NCBI RefSeq assembly: GCF_004300825.1
Contig: NZ_CP036250.1
Location: forward strand, 3,916,162-3,980,161
Length of the DNA stretch: 64,000 bases
Source of the DNA: Egicoccus halophilus
GTDB lineage: Bacteria > Actinomycetota > Nitriliruptoria > Nitriliruptorales > Nitriliruptoraceae
Direction: 5' to 3'
Below are positions 9,151 to 18,906 of this stretch, piece by piece. A program made the position numbers and the translations under genes. Position 1 is the first letter of the stretch. The number at the start of each line of letters is the position of its first letter. Under the pieces are notes generated by a model. That model made no database searches. It had not been told where the DNA came from and saw only the letters and a program-made list of their open reading frames with translations.

Positions 9151-10319
9151 TCAGCTCACGCGTTCGCGGTTGGCGACCGCGAACAGTGGCAGCGCCAGCT
9201 GCAGCAGCAGCCGCTCCAGCTGCAACTCCGGGTTGCCGTTGCGGTCGAGCGCCTCGCGACAGCGCGACACGGCGTGCAGGGCCGACACGAGCTCGGCCGG
9301 GCCGAGCCGCTGGGCGTCGCGCCGGATGGCCGCCTCGTGGTCGATGTTGATCAGCACGTCGGTCGACGCACCGGCCTGCGCCGCGAGCAGGTCGCGCAGG
9401 TAGCTGGCCAGGTCGTCGAGCAGCAGATCCAACGCCCGACGCTGCTCCTGGCGCTCGAGGCGCTCGAACCGCCGCGTGAGCCGCTGGCGGACGCCCGGGG
9501 GCCAGCCCTTGTTGCCCTCGACGCCGAACGCCTCCTCGAGCCGGGCGAGCTCCGCCTGGTGCCGCTCCTTGAGCGGCGCGATCCGTGAGCGTGCCCAGGC
9601 CACCGACTCCTTGGCGGCCGGTACCACCTGTCCGGGTCCTCCGGTCGCCAGCCGGTCGAGCAGGGCCAGGTGCTGCCAGCGGGCGTCGGCGACCTGCGGA
9701 TCGGCGAGGTCACGCAGCCGTTCGGGCGAACCGAGCGCGGCACGGGCGAGCGCGGTGCGTTGCTCGGGCGGCACGTCCAACCGTTCGGCCAGCACCTGCA
9801 TCGCCTCCGGACCCCACGGGACCAGGTCGAGCCGACGGCAGCGGGAGACGACCGTCTCGAGCAGGGCACCTTCGTCCTCGACGTCGAGCACCCAGACGAC
9901 CGACGGCGGCGGCTCCTCGAGGATCTTGAGGAACGCGTTCTGGGCGGCCTCGTTCATGCGGTCGGCGGCGACCACCCGCAGCACCCGGCGCCGGCCCTCG
10001 GTGAGCGTGCGGGTCGCGAGCGGCATCCACTCGCCGCGCACGCCCTCGACGAGGTGGCTGCTGCCCTCGGGCTCGAGGTCGGTCTGGACCGGCGAGGTCC
10101 CGCGGCCGATGCGCTCGCACGACGAGCAGGTGCCGCAGGCGGCGTCCGGGGCCGGCGGTCGTTCGCAGTTGAGCGTCGCCGCGAGCGCCCGGGTGAGCTC
10201 CCGCTGGCCGACCCCGCGCGGGCCGACCAGCAGCCAGGCGTGGGCCACCTCGTCGGCGCGCAGGGCGGCGCGCAGGGCCGTGACCGCGGCCGGCTGTCCG
10301 AGTACGTCGTCCCAGGTGG

Positions 10320-10323
<4 letters not shown>
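9151..10323 (-). CDS. holB: DNA polymerase III subunit delta'
   Basis: 390 residues. Delta' is the clamp-loader subunit that helps place the beta clamp on primed DNA. The AAA+ fold is recognisable: DVLGQPAAVTALRAAL at the start, a P-loop region reading GPRGVGQRE, a Cys4 zinc module (CERPPAPDAACGTCSSC), AAQNAFLKILEEPP, and the SRC-like VVSRCRR. The P-loop lacks the Lys-Ser/Thr pair, which is normal for delta' because it does not hydrolyse ATP. The GTG start overlaps the upstream tmk stop codon (GTGA), so translation is probably coupled. Confidence 0.92.
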
Positions 10324-12473
<2,150 letters not shown>

Positions 12474-12584
12474 GCTTGCGCCACCCTACCGGCGGACGGG
12501 GGCGTTCCCGTGCCGGCCGCACCAGTGTCCGGTGTGGTGTCCCGCGGCGTTCGACGCGTCGGGCGCCCGCAGGACACCGACCGG

Positions 12585-15221
12585 TCAGGAGCGCTTGCGC
12601 GCGGTCTTCTTGGCGGTCTTCTTGGCGCCCGTCTTCTTGGCGGAGGCCTTCGCCGCCGACGTCTTCGCGCCCGTCTTGGCGGCCGTCTTCTTCGCCGCGG
12701 TCTTCTTGCGCGCGGACTTCTTCTTGGCCGGCGGTGCCTGCTCGCCGCTGTAGGACAGCGCGATCGGCTCCGGCAGTTCGTCCTGGGCGATCGGCGTGCC
12801 CCCGAGCTCGGGGTCGTACTTCTCGACCCCCTCCACGACCGTCCACGTCGCGACCGACGGCAGGTCGAAGTCCTCGGCGTCGTAGACGTGGTTGACCTTC
12901 GGGGCGGTGCAGATCGCGACCGGTGCCTTGCGGTTGCGCGGCGGCGGGCGCAGCGGCGCACCGCACGCCGGACACGGGGTGGCGATCGGCACCGACCAGA
13001 CCGCGAACGCGTCGTCGGGGTAGCCGGTCGATCCCACGAACGGCTTGCCGTAGCGCGACGTGCGCAGCTCCATGAAGCTGTTCGGGTCGGTCGGCGAACG
13101 GAACGGCTTGGCCTGTCCGTCGGTGTCGCGGTACATCAGCCGCTGCTGCAGGTTGCGGATGCCCTTGCACTTGGGGTAGTCGACGCAGCCGAAGAACTTG
13201 CCGAAGCGTCCCTCGCGCAGCAGCATCGGCTTGCCGCACTCCTGGCAGCGCACGTCCTCGTCGGGTTCGGGCTCCGGCTCGGGTTCGCCGACGGTGCCGT
13301 CGTCGTTGAGCGGCAGCGTTCCCTCGCAGTCCGGCCAGCGACTGCACGAGGCGAACCACTGCTTGGACTTGCCCGAGAACACCCGTTCCATCGGTGCGCC
13401 GCACTCGGGGCAGTCGGCCGGGTGGTGCAACGGCAGGCGCGGACGTTCGGGCTTGCGCTCCTTGACCCAGTCGTCCACCTCGTCGAGGAACCCGGTGACG
13501 GTGCGGCACCAGGCCTGGTCGCCGGCCGCGATCTCGTCGAGGGTCTCCTCCATGCGGGCGGTGAAGTTGACGTCGACGATCTCGCCGAAGTGGGCCTTGA
13601 GGAAGCTGACCACCACTTCGCCGAGCGCCGTCGCGAAGAACCGGCGCGACTCCTTGAGCACGTACTCGCGCTGCTCGAGGGTGGAGATGATCGACGCGTA
13701 GGTCGACGGGCGTCCGATGCCCTGCTCCTCGAGCGCCTCGACCAGCGTGCGCTCGGAGTAGCGCGGGGGCGGCGAGGTCTCGTGCTGCTCGGGCAGCAGC
13801 TCGGCCAGGTGCAGTCGCTGACCCTGCTCGAGCTGTGGCAGGCGGTCGGTGACCTCGTCGGCCTCCTCGTCCTCGTCGCGCACGGCCCGGTAGGCCCGCA
13901 GGAACCCGTCGAACTTCTCGACCTGGCCCGTGACCCGGAAGGTGAGCTCGCCCTCCGCGTCCGCACCGACGACGTCCGCCGAGACGCGGTCGAAGACGGC
14001 GGGCTGCATCTGGGTCGCGACCGTGCGCTTCCAGATCAGCTCGTACAGGCGGGCCTGCTCGTCGGAGAGGTAGCGCCGGATCTTCTCGGGCGTGCGGTTG
14101 ACCGACGTCGGGCGGATCGCCTCGTGGGCCTCCTGCGCGCCCTTGGTGGTGCCGGCGAAGCGGCGGGGCTCGGCCAACGCGTAGCGCTCGCCGAAGCGGT
14201 CGCGGACCAGCGAACCGATCTCCCCCAGCGCCTGGGCGGAGAGGTTGAGCGAGTCGGTACGCATGTAGGTGATGAGCCCGACCTGCTCGCCACCGAGGTT
14301 GATGCCCTCGTAGAGCTGCTGGGCGACGGCCATCGTCTGACGGGCGGAGAAGCCGTACTTGGACGCCTCGCCCTGCAGCGTCGAGGTCTTGAAGGGCGGC
14401 TTGGGGTTGCGCCGTGCCTCGGTGCGTCGCACCTCGGCGACCGTGTACTCGAGGGCGCGGGCGCGCTCGGCCAGCCGGGTGGCCTCCGGCTCCGAACGCA
14501 CGACCAACAGCTTGGCCCGTCGCGCCTCGGACTTGTCCTCGAGGTCCTTCGGGGTCGACAGACGCTGCTCGCCGACCGCGTACAGGTTGGCCTGGATCTC
14601 CGGCGCACCGTCGCGGTCCCGGGCGAAGGCACCCGGGAAGCTCCAGTACTCCTGCGGCACGAACGCGCGGATCTCGTCCTCGCGGTCGACGATCAGGCGC
14701 AGCGCCACCGACTGCACCCGGCCGGCCGAGATTCCCGACGCGACCGTGCGCCACAGCACCGGGGAGAGGCGGTAGCCGACGATGCGGTCGACGGCGCGGC
14801 GGGCCTGCTGTGCGTCGACCAGCGCGGTGTTGAGCCGGCGCGGCGCCTCGAACGCGGCGCGGATCGCCGACTCCGTGATCTCGTCGAAGGTGACCCGGTT
14901 GGTCTGCGCCACGTCGAGGTCGAGGATCTCGGCGATGTGCCAGGCGATCGCCTCGCCCTCGCGGTCGAGGTCGGGCGCCAACCAGACGGTCGTGGCCGAC
15001 TTGGCCGCCTGCTTGAGCGCCGAGACGTGCTTCTTGGACTTCTCCGGGACCTCGTAGCGCAGGTGGCAGTCCCCGCCGTCCTCGACCTCGATCGCGAAGT
15101 CGGAGCGTGGCAGGTCACGGATGTGGCCGTAGGAGGCGAGGACCTTGAAGCTGCTGCCGAGGTAGCGCTCGATGGTCTTGGCCTTCGCGGGCGACTCCAC
15201 GATGACGAGGTTGTCTGCCAC
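12585..15221 (-). CDS. topA: DNA topoisomerase I (type IA)
   Basis: 878 residues, full length. It relaxes negative supercoils through a transient 5'-phosphotyrosine. The Toprim domain has Glu9 (VESPAKAKTIERYLG) and the DxDxE motif at 84-88 (APDLDREGEAIAWH). The catalytic tyrosine is Y319 in GLITYMRTDS. Two C-terminal zinc fingers are clear (CPECGAPMERVFSG... and CQECGKPMLLREGRFGKFFG...), followed by a CPACGAPL module. The last ~40 residues are a Lys/Ala repeat tail (KKTAAKKTAAK type), which in mycobacterial and Streptomyces TopA aids DNA binding and processivity. It starts at GTG 15221. An isolated TTGACA lies upstream (reverse complement of 15296-15301). Confidence 0.96.
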   Translation of the reverse strand: MADNLVIVESPAKAKTIERYLGSSFKVLASYGHIRDLPRSDFAIEVEDGGDCHLRYEVPEKSKKHVSALKQAAKSATTVWLAPDLDREGEAIAWHIAEILDLDVAQTNRVTFDEITESAIRAAFEAPRRLNTALVDAQQARRAVDRIVGYRLSPVLWRTVASGISAGRVQSVALRLIVDREDEIRAFVPQEYWSFPGAFARDRDGAPEIQANLYAVGEQRLSTPKDLEDKSEARRAKLLVVRSEPEATRLAERARALEYTVAEVRRTEARRNPKPPFKTSTLQGEASKYGFSARQTMAVAQQLYEGINLGGEQVGLITYMRTDSLNLSAQALGEIGSLVRDRFGERYALAEPRRFAGTTKGAQEAHEAIRPTSVNRTPEKIRRYLSDEQARLYELIWKRTVATQMQPAVFDRVSADVVGADAEGELTFRVTGQVEKFDGFLRAYRAVRDEDEEADEVTDRLPQLEQGQRLHLAELLPEQHETSPPPRYSERTLVEALEEQGIGRPSTYASIISTLEQREYVLKESRRFFATALGEVVVSFLKAHFGEIVDVNFTARMEETLDEIAAGDQAWCRTVTGFLDEVDDWVKERKPERPRLPLHHPADCPECGAPMERVFSGKSKQWFASCSRWPDCEGTLPLNDDGTVGEPEPEPEPDEDVRCQECGKPMLLREGRFGKFFGCVDYPKCKGIRNLQQRLMYRDTDGQAKPFRSPTDPNSFMELRTSRYGKPFVGSTGYPDDAFAVWSVPIATPCPACGAPLRPPPRNRKAPVAICTAPKVNHVYDAEDFDLPSVATWTVVEGVEKYDPELGGTPIAQDELPEPIALSYSGEQAPPAKKKSARKKTAAKKTAAKTGAKTSAAKASAKKTGAKKTAKKTARKRS

Positions 15222-15337
15222 GTGCTGCTCGACTTTCGGGGCGTCGGGCCCGGAGAGGGGCGAGGGAGCCGGAAGGTGACGGCGCCGGTGTCACCTGTCA
15301 AACACCCTCGAACACGGGTGGAGACGCTGACGGGGCG

Positions 15338-15356
15338 GGCCCCCCGTAGGGGGGCC
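15338..15356. other. GC hairpin in divergent intergenic region
   Basis: GGCCCCCC-GTA-GGGGGGCC is a perfect 8-bp stem with a 3-base loop. It lies between the divergent topA and lipoprotein starts, so it is not placed like a terminator. Function unknown; it may affect the 5' leader of either gene. Confidence 0.5.
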
Positions 15357-15452
15357 GCTACGAGGACGTACCGGACGCTCACCGAGCGCGCAGTGCACGT
15401 CGGTGCTGCGGGGCGGTCACGTACGGTTCGACCCCCCGAGACGAGGCGACCG

Positions 15453-16040
15453 GTGACCGAACCCGCTGCAGCGCTTCGCTCCGCCGGCCGCCGCGGCGTG
15501 CGGTCCACCGCGGCGCTCGTCGGCGTGCTGCTGCTGGCCACCGCCTGCGACGGCGGGCCGACCGAGGCCACCGTGGACGGGGTGAGCGTGTCGGTGCCCG
15601 ACGGGTGGGAGCGTGCCGAGCAGGGCGACACCGACGGGGTCGTCGGCTCACACCGCTGGACGCCGTCGACGACCGGCGACGTCCGCAACCTGCAGGTGGT
15701 GGTCGGCTGCGGCGGCACCGTCGACGAACTGGTGCAGGCGAGCGCGCAGTCCCCCCGCGGTCCGTTGGTCGTCACCGCGGCGCAGGAGGACCAGACCGAG
15801 CAGCCCGTGCCGGGCCTCGACACCGCCCGCCGCCTGGCGCTGACACTCGGTGCGGGCCGCGACGACGACGCCGAGACCTTGCGCGTGATCGGTCTCTACG
15901 GTGGCGTCGGCGACACGTTGGTGCTGGTGGAGCTCTCCCAACCCGCCCGGGCGTCCGACGACGCGCTCGCGGACGAGGTCCTCGACTCGGTACGGGTGGA
16001 CGCCGACGTGGCGAGCGCCGCCTGCGCCGGGCAGGAGTGA
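15453..16040 (+). CDS. Small lipoprotein upstream of antiporter
   Basis: 195 residues, starting at a GTG with GAGG six bases upstream. After an Arg-rich N-region, the hydrophobic stretch ALVGVLLLATAC ends in a lipobox-like ATAC, so the mature protein is probably lipid-anchored with Cys about 30 residues in. The rest contains VSVSVPDGWERAEQ, a pattern shared with small actinobacterial lipoproteins of unknown role. The following antiporter has its ribosome binding site inside this gene's last codons (AGGAG at 16033-16037), so the two should be translated together. No specific function can be given. Confidence 0.7.
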   Translation: MTEPAAALRSAGRRGVRSTAALVGVLLLATACDGGPTEATVDGVSVSVPDGWERAEQGDTDGVVGSHRWTPSTTGDVRNLQVVVGCGGTVDELVQASAQSPRGPLVVTAAQEDQTEQPVPGLDTARRLALTLGAGRDDDAETLRVIGLYGGVGDTLVLVELSQPARASDDALADEVLDSVRVDADVASAACAGQE

Positions 16041-16044
16041 GCTG

Positions 16045-17658
16045 ATGGGGGCGTTCGAACAGATCGCGGCCGTGCTGTTCGTCTGCGTCGTCGCCGGCGC
16101 ACTGGCGACCCTGCTCCGTCAGCCACTGCTGGTCGGGCTGATCGCCGCCGGCATCGCGGTCGGGCCGGAGGCGCTCGGACTGGTCGAGGCCACCGAGGAG
16201 ATCGAGCTGCTGGCCGAGATCGGCATCGCGCTGCTGCTGTTCGTCGTCGGCCTCAAGCTCGACGTCCGGCTCGTGCAGCGATTGGGGCCGGTCGCGCTGG
16301 CCACCGGACTGGGCCAGGTGATCTTCACCTCGGCGTTCGGCTACCTGATCGCCACCCTGCTCGGCTTCGCCACGGTCCAGGCGATCTACATCGCGGTGGC
16401 GCTGACGTTCTCCAGCACCATCATCATCGTCAAGCTGCTCACGGACAAGCGCGAGCTCGACGAACTGCACGGGCGCATCGCCCTGGGCTTCCTGATCGTG
16501 CAGGACATCGTGGTCGTGCTGGCCATGATCGCGATCACCGCGGCCGGCGACACCGGCGAGGGTGGACTCGCCCGCGAGTTCGCCGGCATCGCCCTGCGGG
16601 GCGTGCTGCTGCTGCTCGCGGTGGCCGCCATCGGCACGTGGGTCCTGCCGCGGGTCACCCACCTGCTCGCGCGCCAGAGCGAGCTGCTGGTCCTGGCCGC
16701 GGTGACCTGGGCCGTCGGGCTCGCGGCACTCACCCACGTCCTGGGCTTCAGCTCCGAGGTCGGCGCCTTCCTGGCCGGCATGTCGCTGGCCTCGACCTCC
16801 TACCGGGAGGCGCTGTCGGGGCGGCTGTCGACGCTGCGCGACTTCCTGCTGGTGTTCTTCTTCATCCAACTCGGCACCAGCTTCGAGCTGACCGCCGCAG
16901 CCGAGCAGATCCCGGCCGCGCTGTTGTTCAGCCTGTTCGTGCTGGTCGGCAACCCGATCATCGTGCTGGTGATCATGGGGCTGCTCGGCTACCGCAAGAA
17001 GGTCGCGTTCAAGGCCGGGCTGACGGTGGCGCAGATCAGCGAGTTCTCGCTCATCCTCGTCGCCCTGGGCGCCGCACAGGGACACGTGGGCACCGACGTC
17101 ATCGGGCTGGTGACCGCGGTCGGTCTGATCACCATCACGGCCTCGACCTACCTCATCTACGGCTCGGACCGGATCTATGCCCGCATCGAGCCGCTGCTGC
17201 GCGTGTTCGAGCGCCGCCGGCCGACCGCGTCGATCGACTTCGACGAACGCACCGTCGAGCCCAGCCACGTCGTGATCGGCCTCGGCCGGTTCGGCCGGAC
17301 CGTGTGCGCAGAGCTCGAGCAGCGCGGCGACGACGTCCTGGGGGTCGACTGGGACCCGCGCAGCATCCGTGACGACTGGTCGATCCCGGTCCTCTACGGC
17401 GATGCCGAGGACCCCGATCTGCCCGAGCAACTGCCGCTGCAGCGCACCCGTTGGGTGGTCAGCACGCTGCGGGGACGGGACACCAACCTCGCGTTGGTGC
17501 AGGCGCTGCGCCGGCACGGCTACCGGGGACGCATCGCGGTGGCCGCCGACGACGAGGGCAGCGAGCAGGCACTCGTGGAGGGTGGCGCCGACCTCGCCAT
17601 CCGCCCGTTGCACGTCGCCGCCGGCCCGCTGCTCGAGCGCCTCCACGACGACGCCTGA
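16045..17658 (+). CDS. CPA2-family cation:proton antiporter with TrkA-N domain
   Basis: 537 residues. Residues 1-380 are about 12 membrane segments of the Na+/H+ exchanger-like fold (QPLLVGLIAAGIAVGPEALG and LAEIGIALLLFVVGLKLD are typical KefB/C and CPA2 signatures). Residues about 405-520 are a TrkA-N/RCK nucleotide-binding domain (VVIGLGRFGRTVCAELEQRG; GDAEDPDL). It most likely moves K+ or Na+ against H+ at the cytoplasmic membrane, gated by NAD(H) binding. The ATG at 16045 follows AGGAG with 7-base spacing. Ion specificity cannot be read from sequence. The cotranscribed lipoprotein upstream may be an accessory factor (inference). Confidence 0.87.
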   Translation: MGAFEQIAAVLFVCVVAGALATLLRQPLLVGLIAAGIAVGPEALGLVEATEEIELLAEIGIALLLFVVGLKLDVRLVQRLGPVALATGLGQVIFTSAFGYLIATLLGFATVQAIYIAVALTFSSTIIIVKLLTDKRELDELHGRIALGFLIVQDIVVVLAMIAITAAGDTGEGGLAREFAGIALRGVLLLLAVAAIGTWVLPRVTHLLARQSELLVLAAVTWAVGLAALTHVLGFSSEVGAFLAGMSLASTSYREALSGRLSTLRDFLLVFFFIQLGTSFELTAAAEQIPAALLFSLFVLVGNPIIVLVIMGLLGYRKKVAFKAGLTVAQISEFSLILVALGAAQGHVGTDVIGLVTAVGLITITASTYLIYGSDRIYARIEPLLRVFERRRPTASIDFDERTVEPSHVVIGLGRFGRTVCAELEQRGDDVLGVDWDPRSIRDDWSIPVLYGDAEDPDLPEQLPLQRTRWVVSTLRGRDTNLALVQALRRHGYRGRIAVAADDEGSEQALVEGGADLAIRPLHVAAGPLLERLHDDA

Positions 17659-17723
17659 CAGCGGCGCGGTCGCCGCCGTCGACTGCCGGACGCCCCCGAC
17701 CACGGTGCGAGACGACCGGGCTG

Positions 17724-17760
17724 CGCCGGGCGGCGCCGGGCGCGCCGGGCGCACCGGGCG
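17724..17760. repeat. Short GCCGGGCG direct repeats between convergent genes
   Basis: Four near-copies of a 9-10 base GC unit (gcGCCGGGCG type) fill the gap before the convergent methyltransferase end. It may serve as a transcription pause or terminator region, but no long clean hairpin was found. Confidence 0.4.
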
Positions 17761-17761
17761 C

Positions 17762-18385
17762 TCAACGTTCCAGCGTGCCGAGCGCGACCACCCACGGCCG
17801 GCGACGGTCGTGGATCGGATCGGGGCGCAGTTCGATGCTGGGCTCCGCGAGGCCGTGCGAGGTGAACAGCGCCTCGATCTCCTGCTCGACCGCGGCGGAC
17901 ACGAACACCTCGCCCAGGACCGGGTCGTCGAGCCGCTCGAGGTCGGCCGTGCCGCGGTAGCAGGCGAGGTAGACCGGGCCGCGGTCGACCAGCTCCAGCA
18001 GTGCGGCGAAGGTCGGGCGCCAGGCGGCGCGGGGCAGGTGCGTGAACGTGCCCGACAGCCACAACCCACCGAACGAACGCGGGCGGAAGGGCAGGGCGTG
18101 CAACGGGGCCCGGACCAACGGGTGGCGCGGCAGGAGCATGCGGGCCTCGCGCAGGGCCCCCATGGCGAGGTCGACGCCCACCGGATGCACCCCGGCGTCA
18201 CGCAGCAGGCGCAGGTCGTTGGCCGGGCCGCAGCCGGCGTCGAGCACCAGGGCGTCGCGCCGGGCGCGGTCGGCGAACCGACGCACATCGGCCACCGGCC
18301 GCTTCAGCCGCAGGGACTGCTGGTAGGCCGGGGCGTGCGCGTCGTAGGCCGCGACGCTCTGCAGCGTCCGCTCGTCGAGGTCCAC
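17762..18385 (-). CDS. Class I SAM-dependent methyltransferase
   Basis: 207 residues. Motif I is LDAGCGPANDLRLL and the acidic end of strand 2 is VGVDLA, which together define the S-adenosylmethionine pocket of a Methyltransf_11/25-type enzyme. The N-terminus (VAAYDAHAPAYQQSL) is the usual lead-in helix for this group. The start is a GTG with AAGGG upstream. Nothing nearby identifies its substrate; the next gene downstream in the opposite sense is the antiporter, and the STAS gene lies 42 bases upstream on the same strand. Confidence 0.75.
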   Translation of the reverse strand: MDLDERTLQSVAAYDAHAPAYQQSLRLKRPVADVRRFADRARRDALVLDAGCGPANDLRLLRDAGVHPVGVDLAMGALREARMLLPRHPLVRAPLHALPFRPRSFGGLWLSGTFTHLPRAAWRPTFAALLELVDRGPVYLACYRGTADLERLDDPVLGEVFVSAAVEQEIEALFTSHGLAEPSIELRPDPIHDRRRPWVVALGTLER

Positions 18386-18427
18386 CCGTGCCCTTGTCGT
18401 CGCCGTCGCTGGCCGCGTCGAACGATG

Positions 18428-18772
18428 CTAGCCCTGTGCGTCGAGGACGTCGGTGGCCGCGGACGCGACCGTCAGCACGGTGTCGAGGCCGGTGAGCTCC
18501 AGCAGCGAACGCATGCGCTCCGACGGGGCGGCGAGCACGAACGCGCCCGCGTGGGAGCGCGCCCGCTTGTGCGCGCCGACCAGCACACCGAGCCCCATCG
18601 AGTCGATGAACTGCACCCCGGCGACATCGAGCAGCACCTGCGACGCGCCGCCGTACTGCGCCTCGACCAGCACCTGCCGCAGTTGGGGCGCGGTGGCGAC
18701 GTCGAGCTGACCGGACGCCTCGACGACGGTCCAGTCCTGCTCCTCGCGGGTCGAGGTCCGCAGCAGCTGCAC
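18428..18772 (-). CDS. STAS-domain anti-sigma factor antagonist
   Basis: 114 residues forming one STAS domain, the length of SpoIIAA/RsbV-type proteins. The phosphorylation segment FIDSMGLGVLVGAHKRAR includes the conserved Asp-Ser pair, where a partner kinase would phosphorylate serine to switch sigma-factor control. The GTG start at 18772 is fixed by a strong AGGAGG seven bases upstream. No anti-sigma kinase or sigma factor gene is adjacent, so the partner must be encoded elsewhere. It is divergent from the helicase gene with 134 bases between. Confidence 0.85.
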   Translation of the reverse strand: MQLLRTSTREEQDWTVVEASGQLDVATAPQLRQVLVEAQYGGASQVLLDVAGVQFIDSMGLGVLVGAHKRARSHAGAFVLAAPSERMRSLLELTGLDTVLTVASAATDVLDAQG

Positions 18773-18906
18773 GGTCGGTCTCCTCCTGGGTCCGGTCGGG
18801 TCGCCGGCGGCGTGTCCTCGGCGCGGCGGAGGCGAACGGTAGCGGTACCGTCCGACGGCTCGTCGTCCGACCGCGCGCAGGAGGAGCACCGACGGACCCC
18901 CGGGAC

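Noticed and set aside
18773..18906. A further small gene between the STAS and helicase genes
   Set aside because: The gap is fully used by two divergent leaders with clear ribosome sites; no start/ribosome-site pair supports a third ORF.
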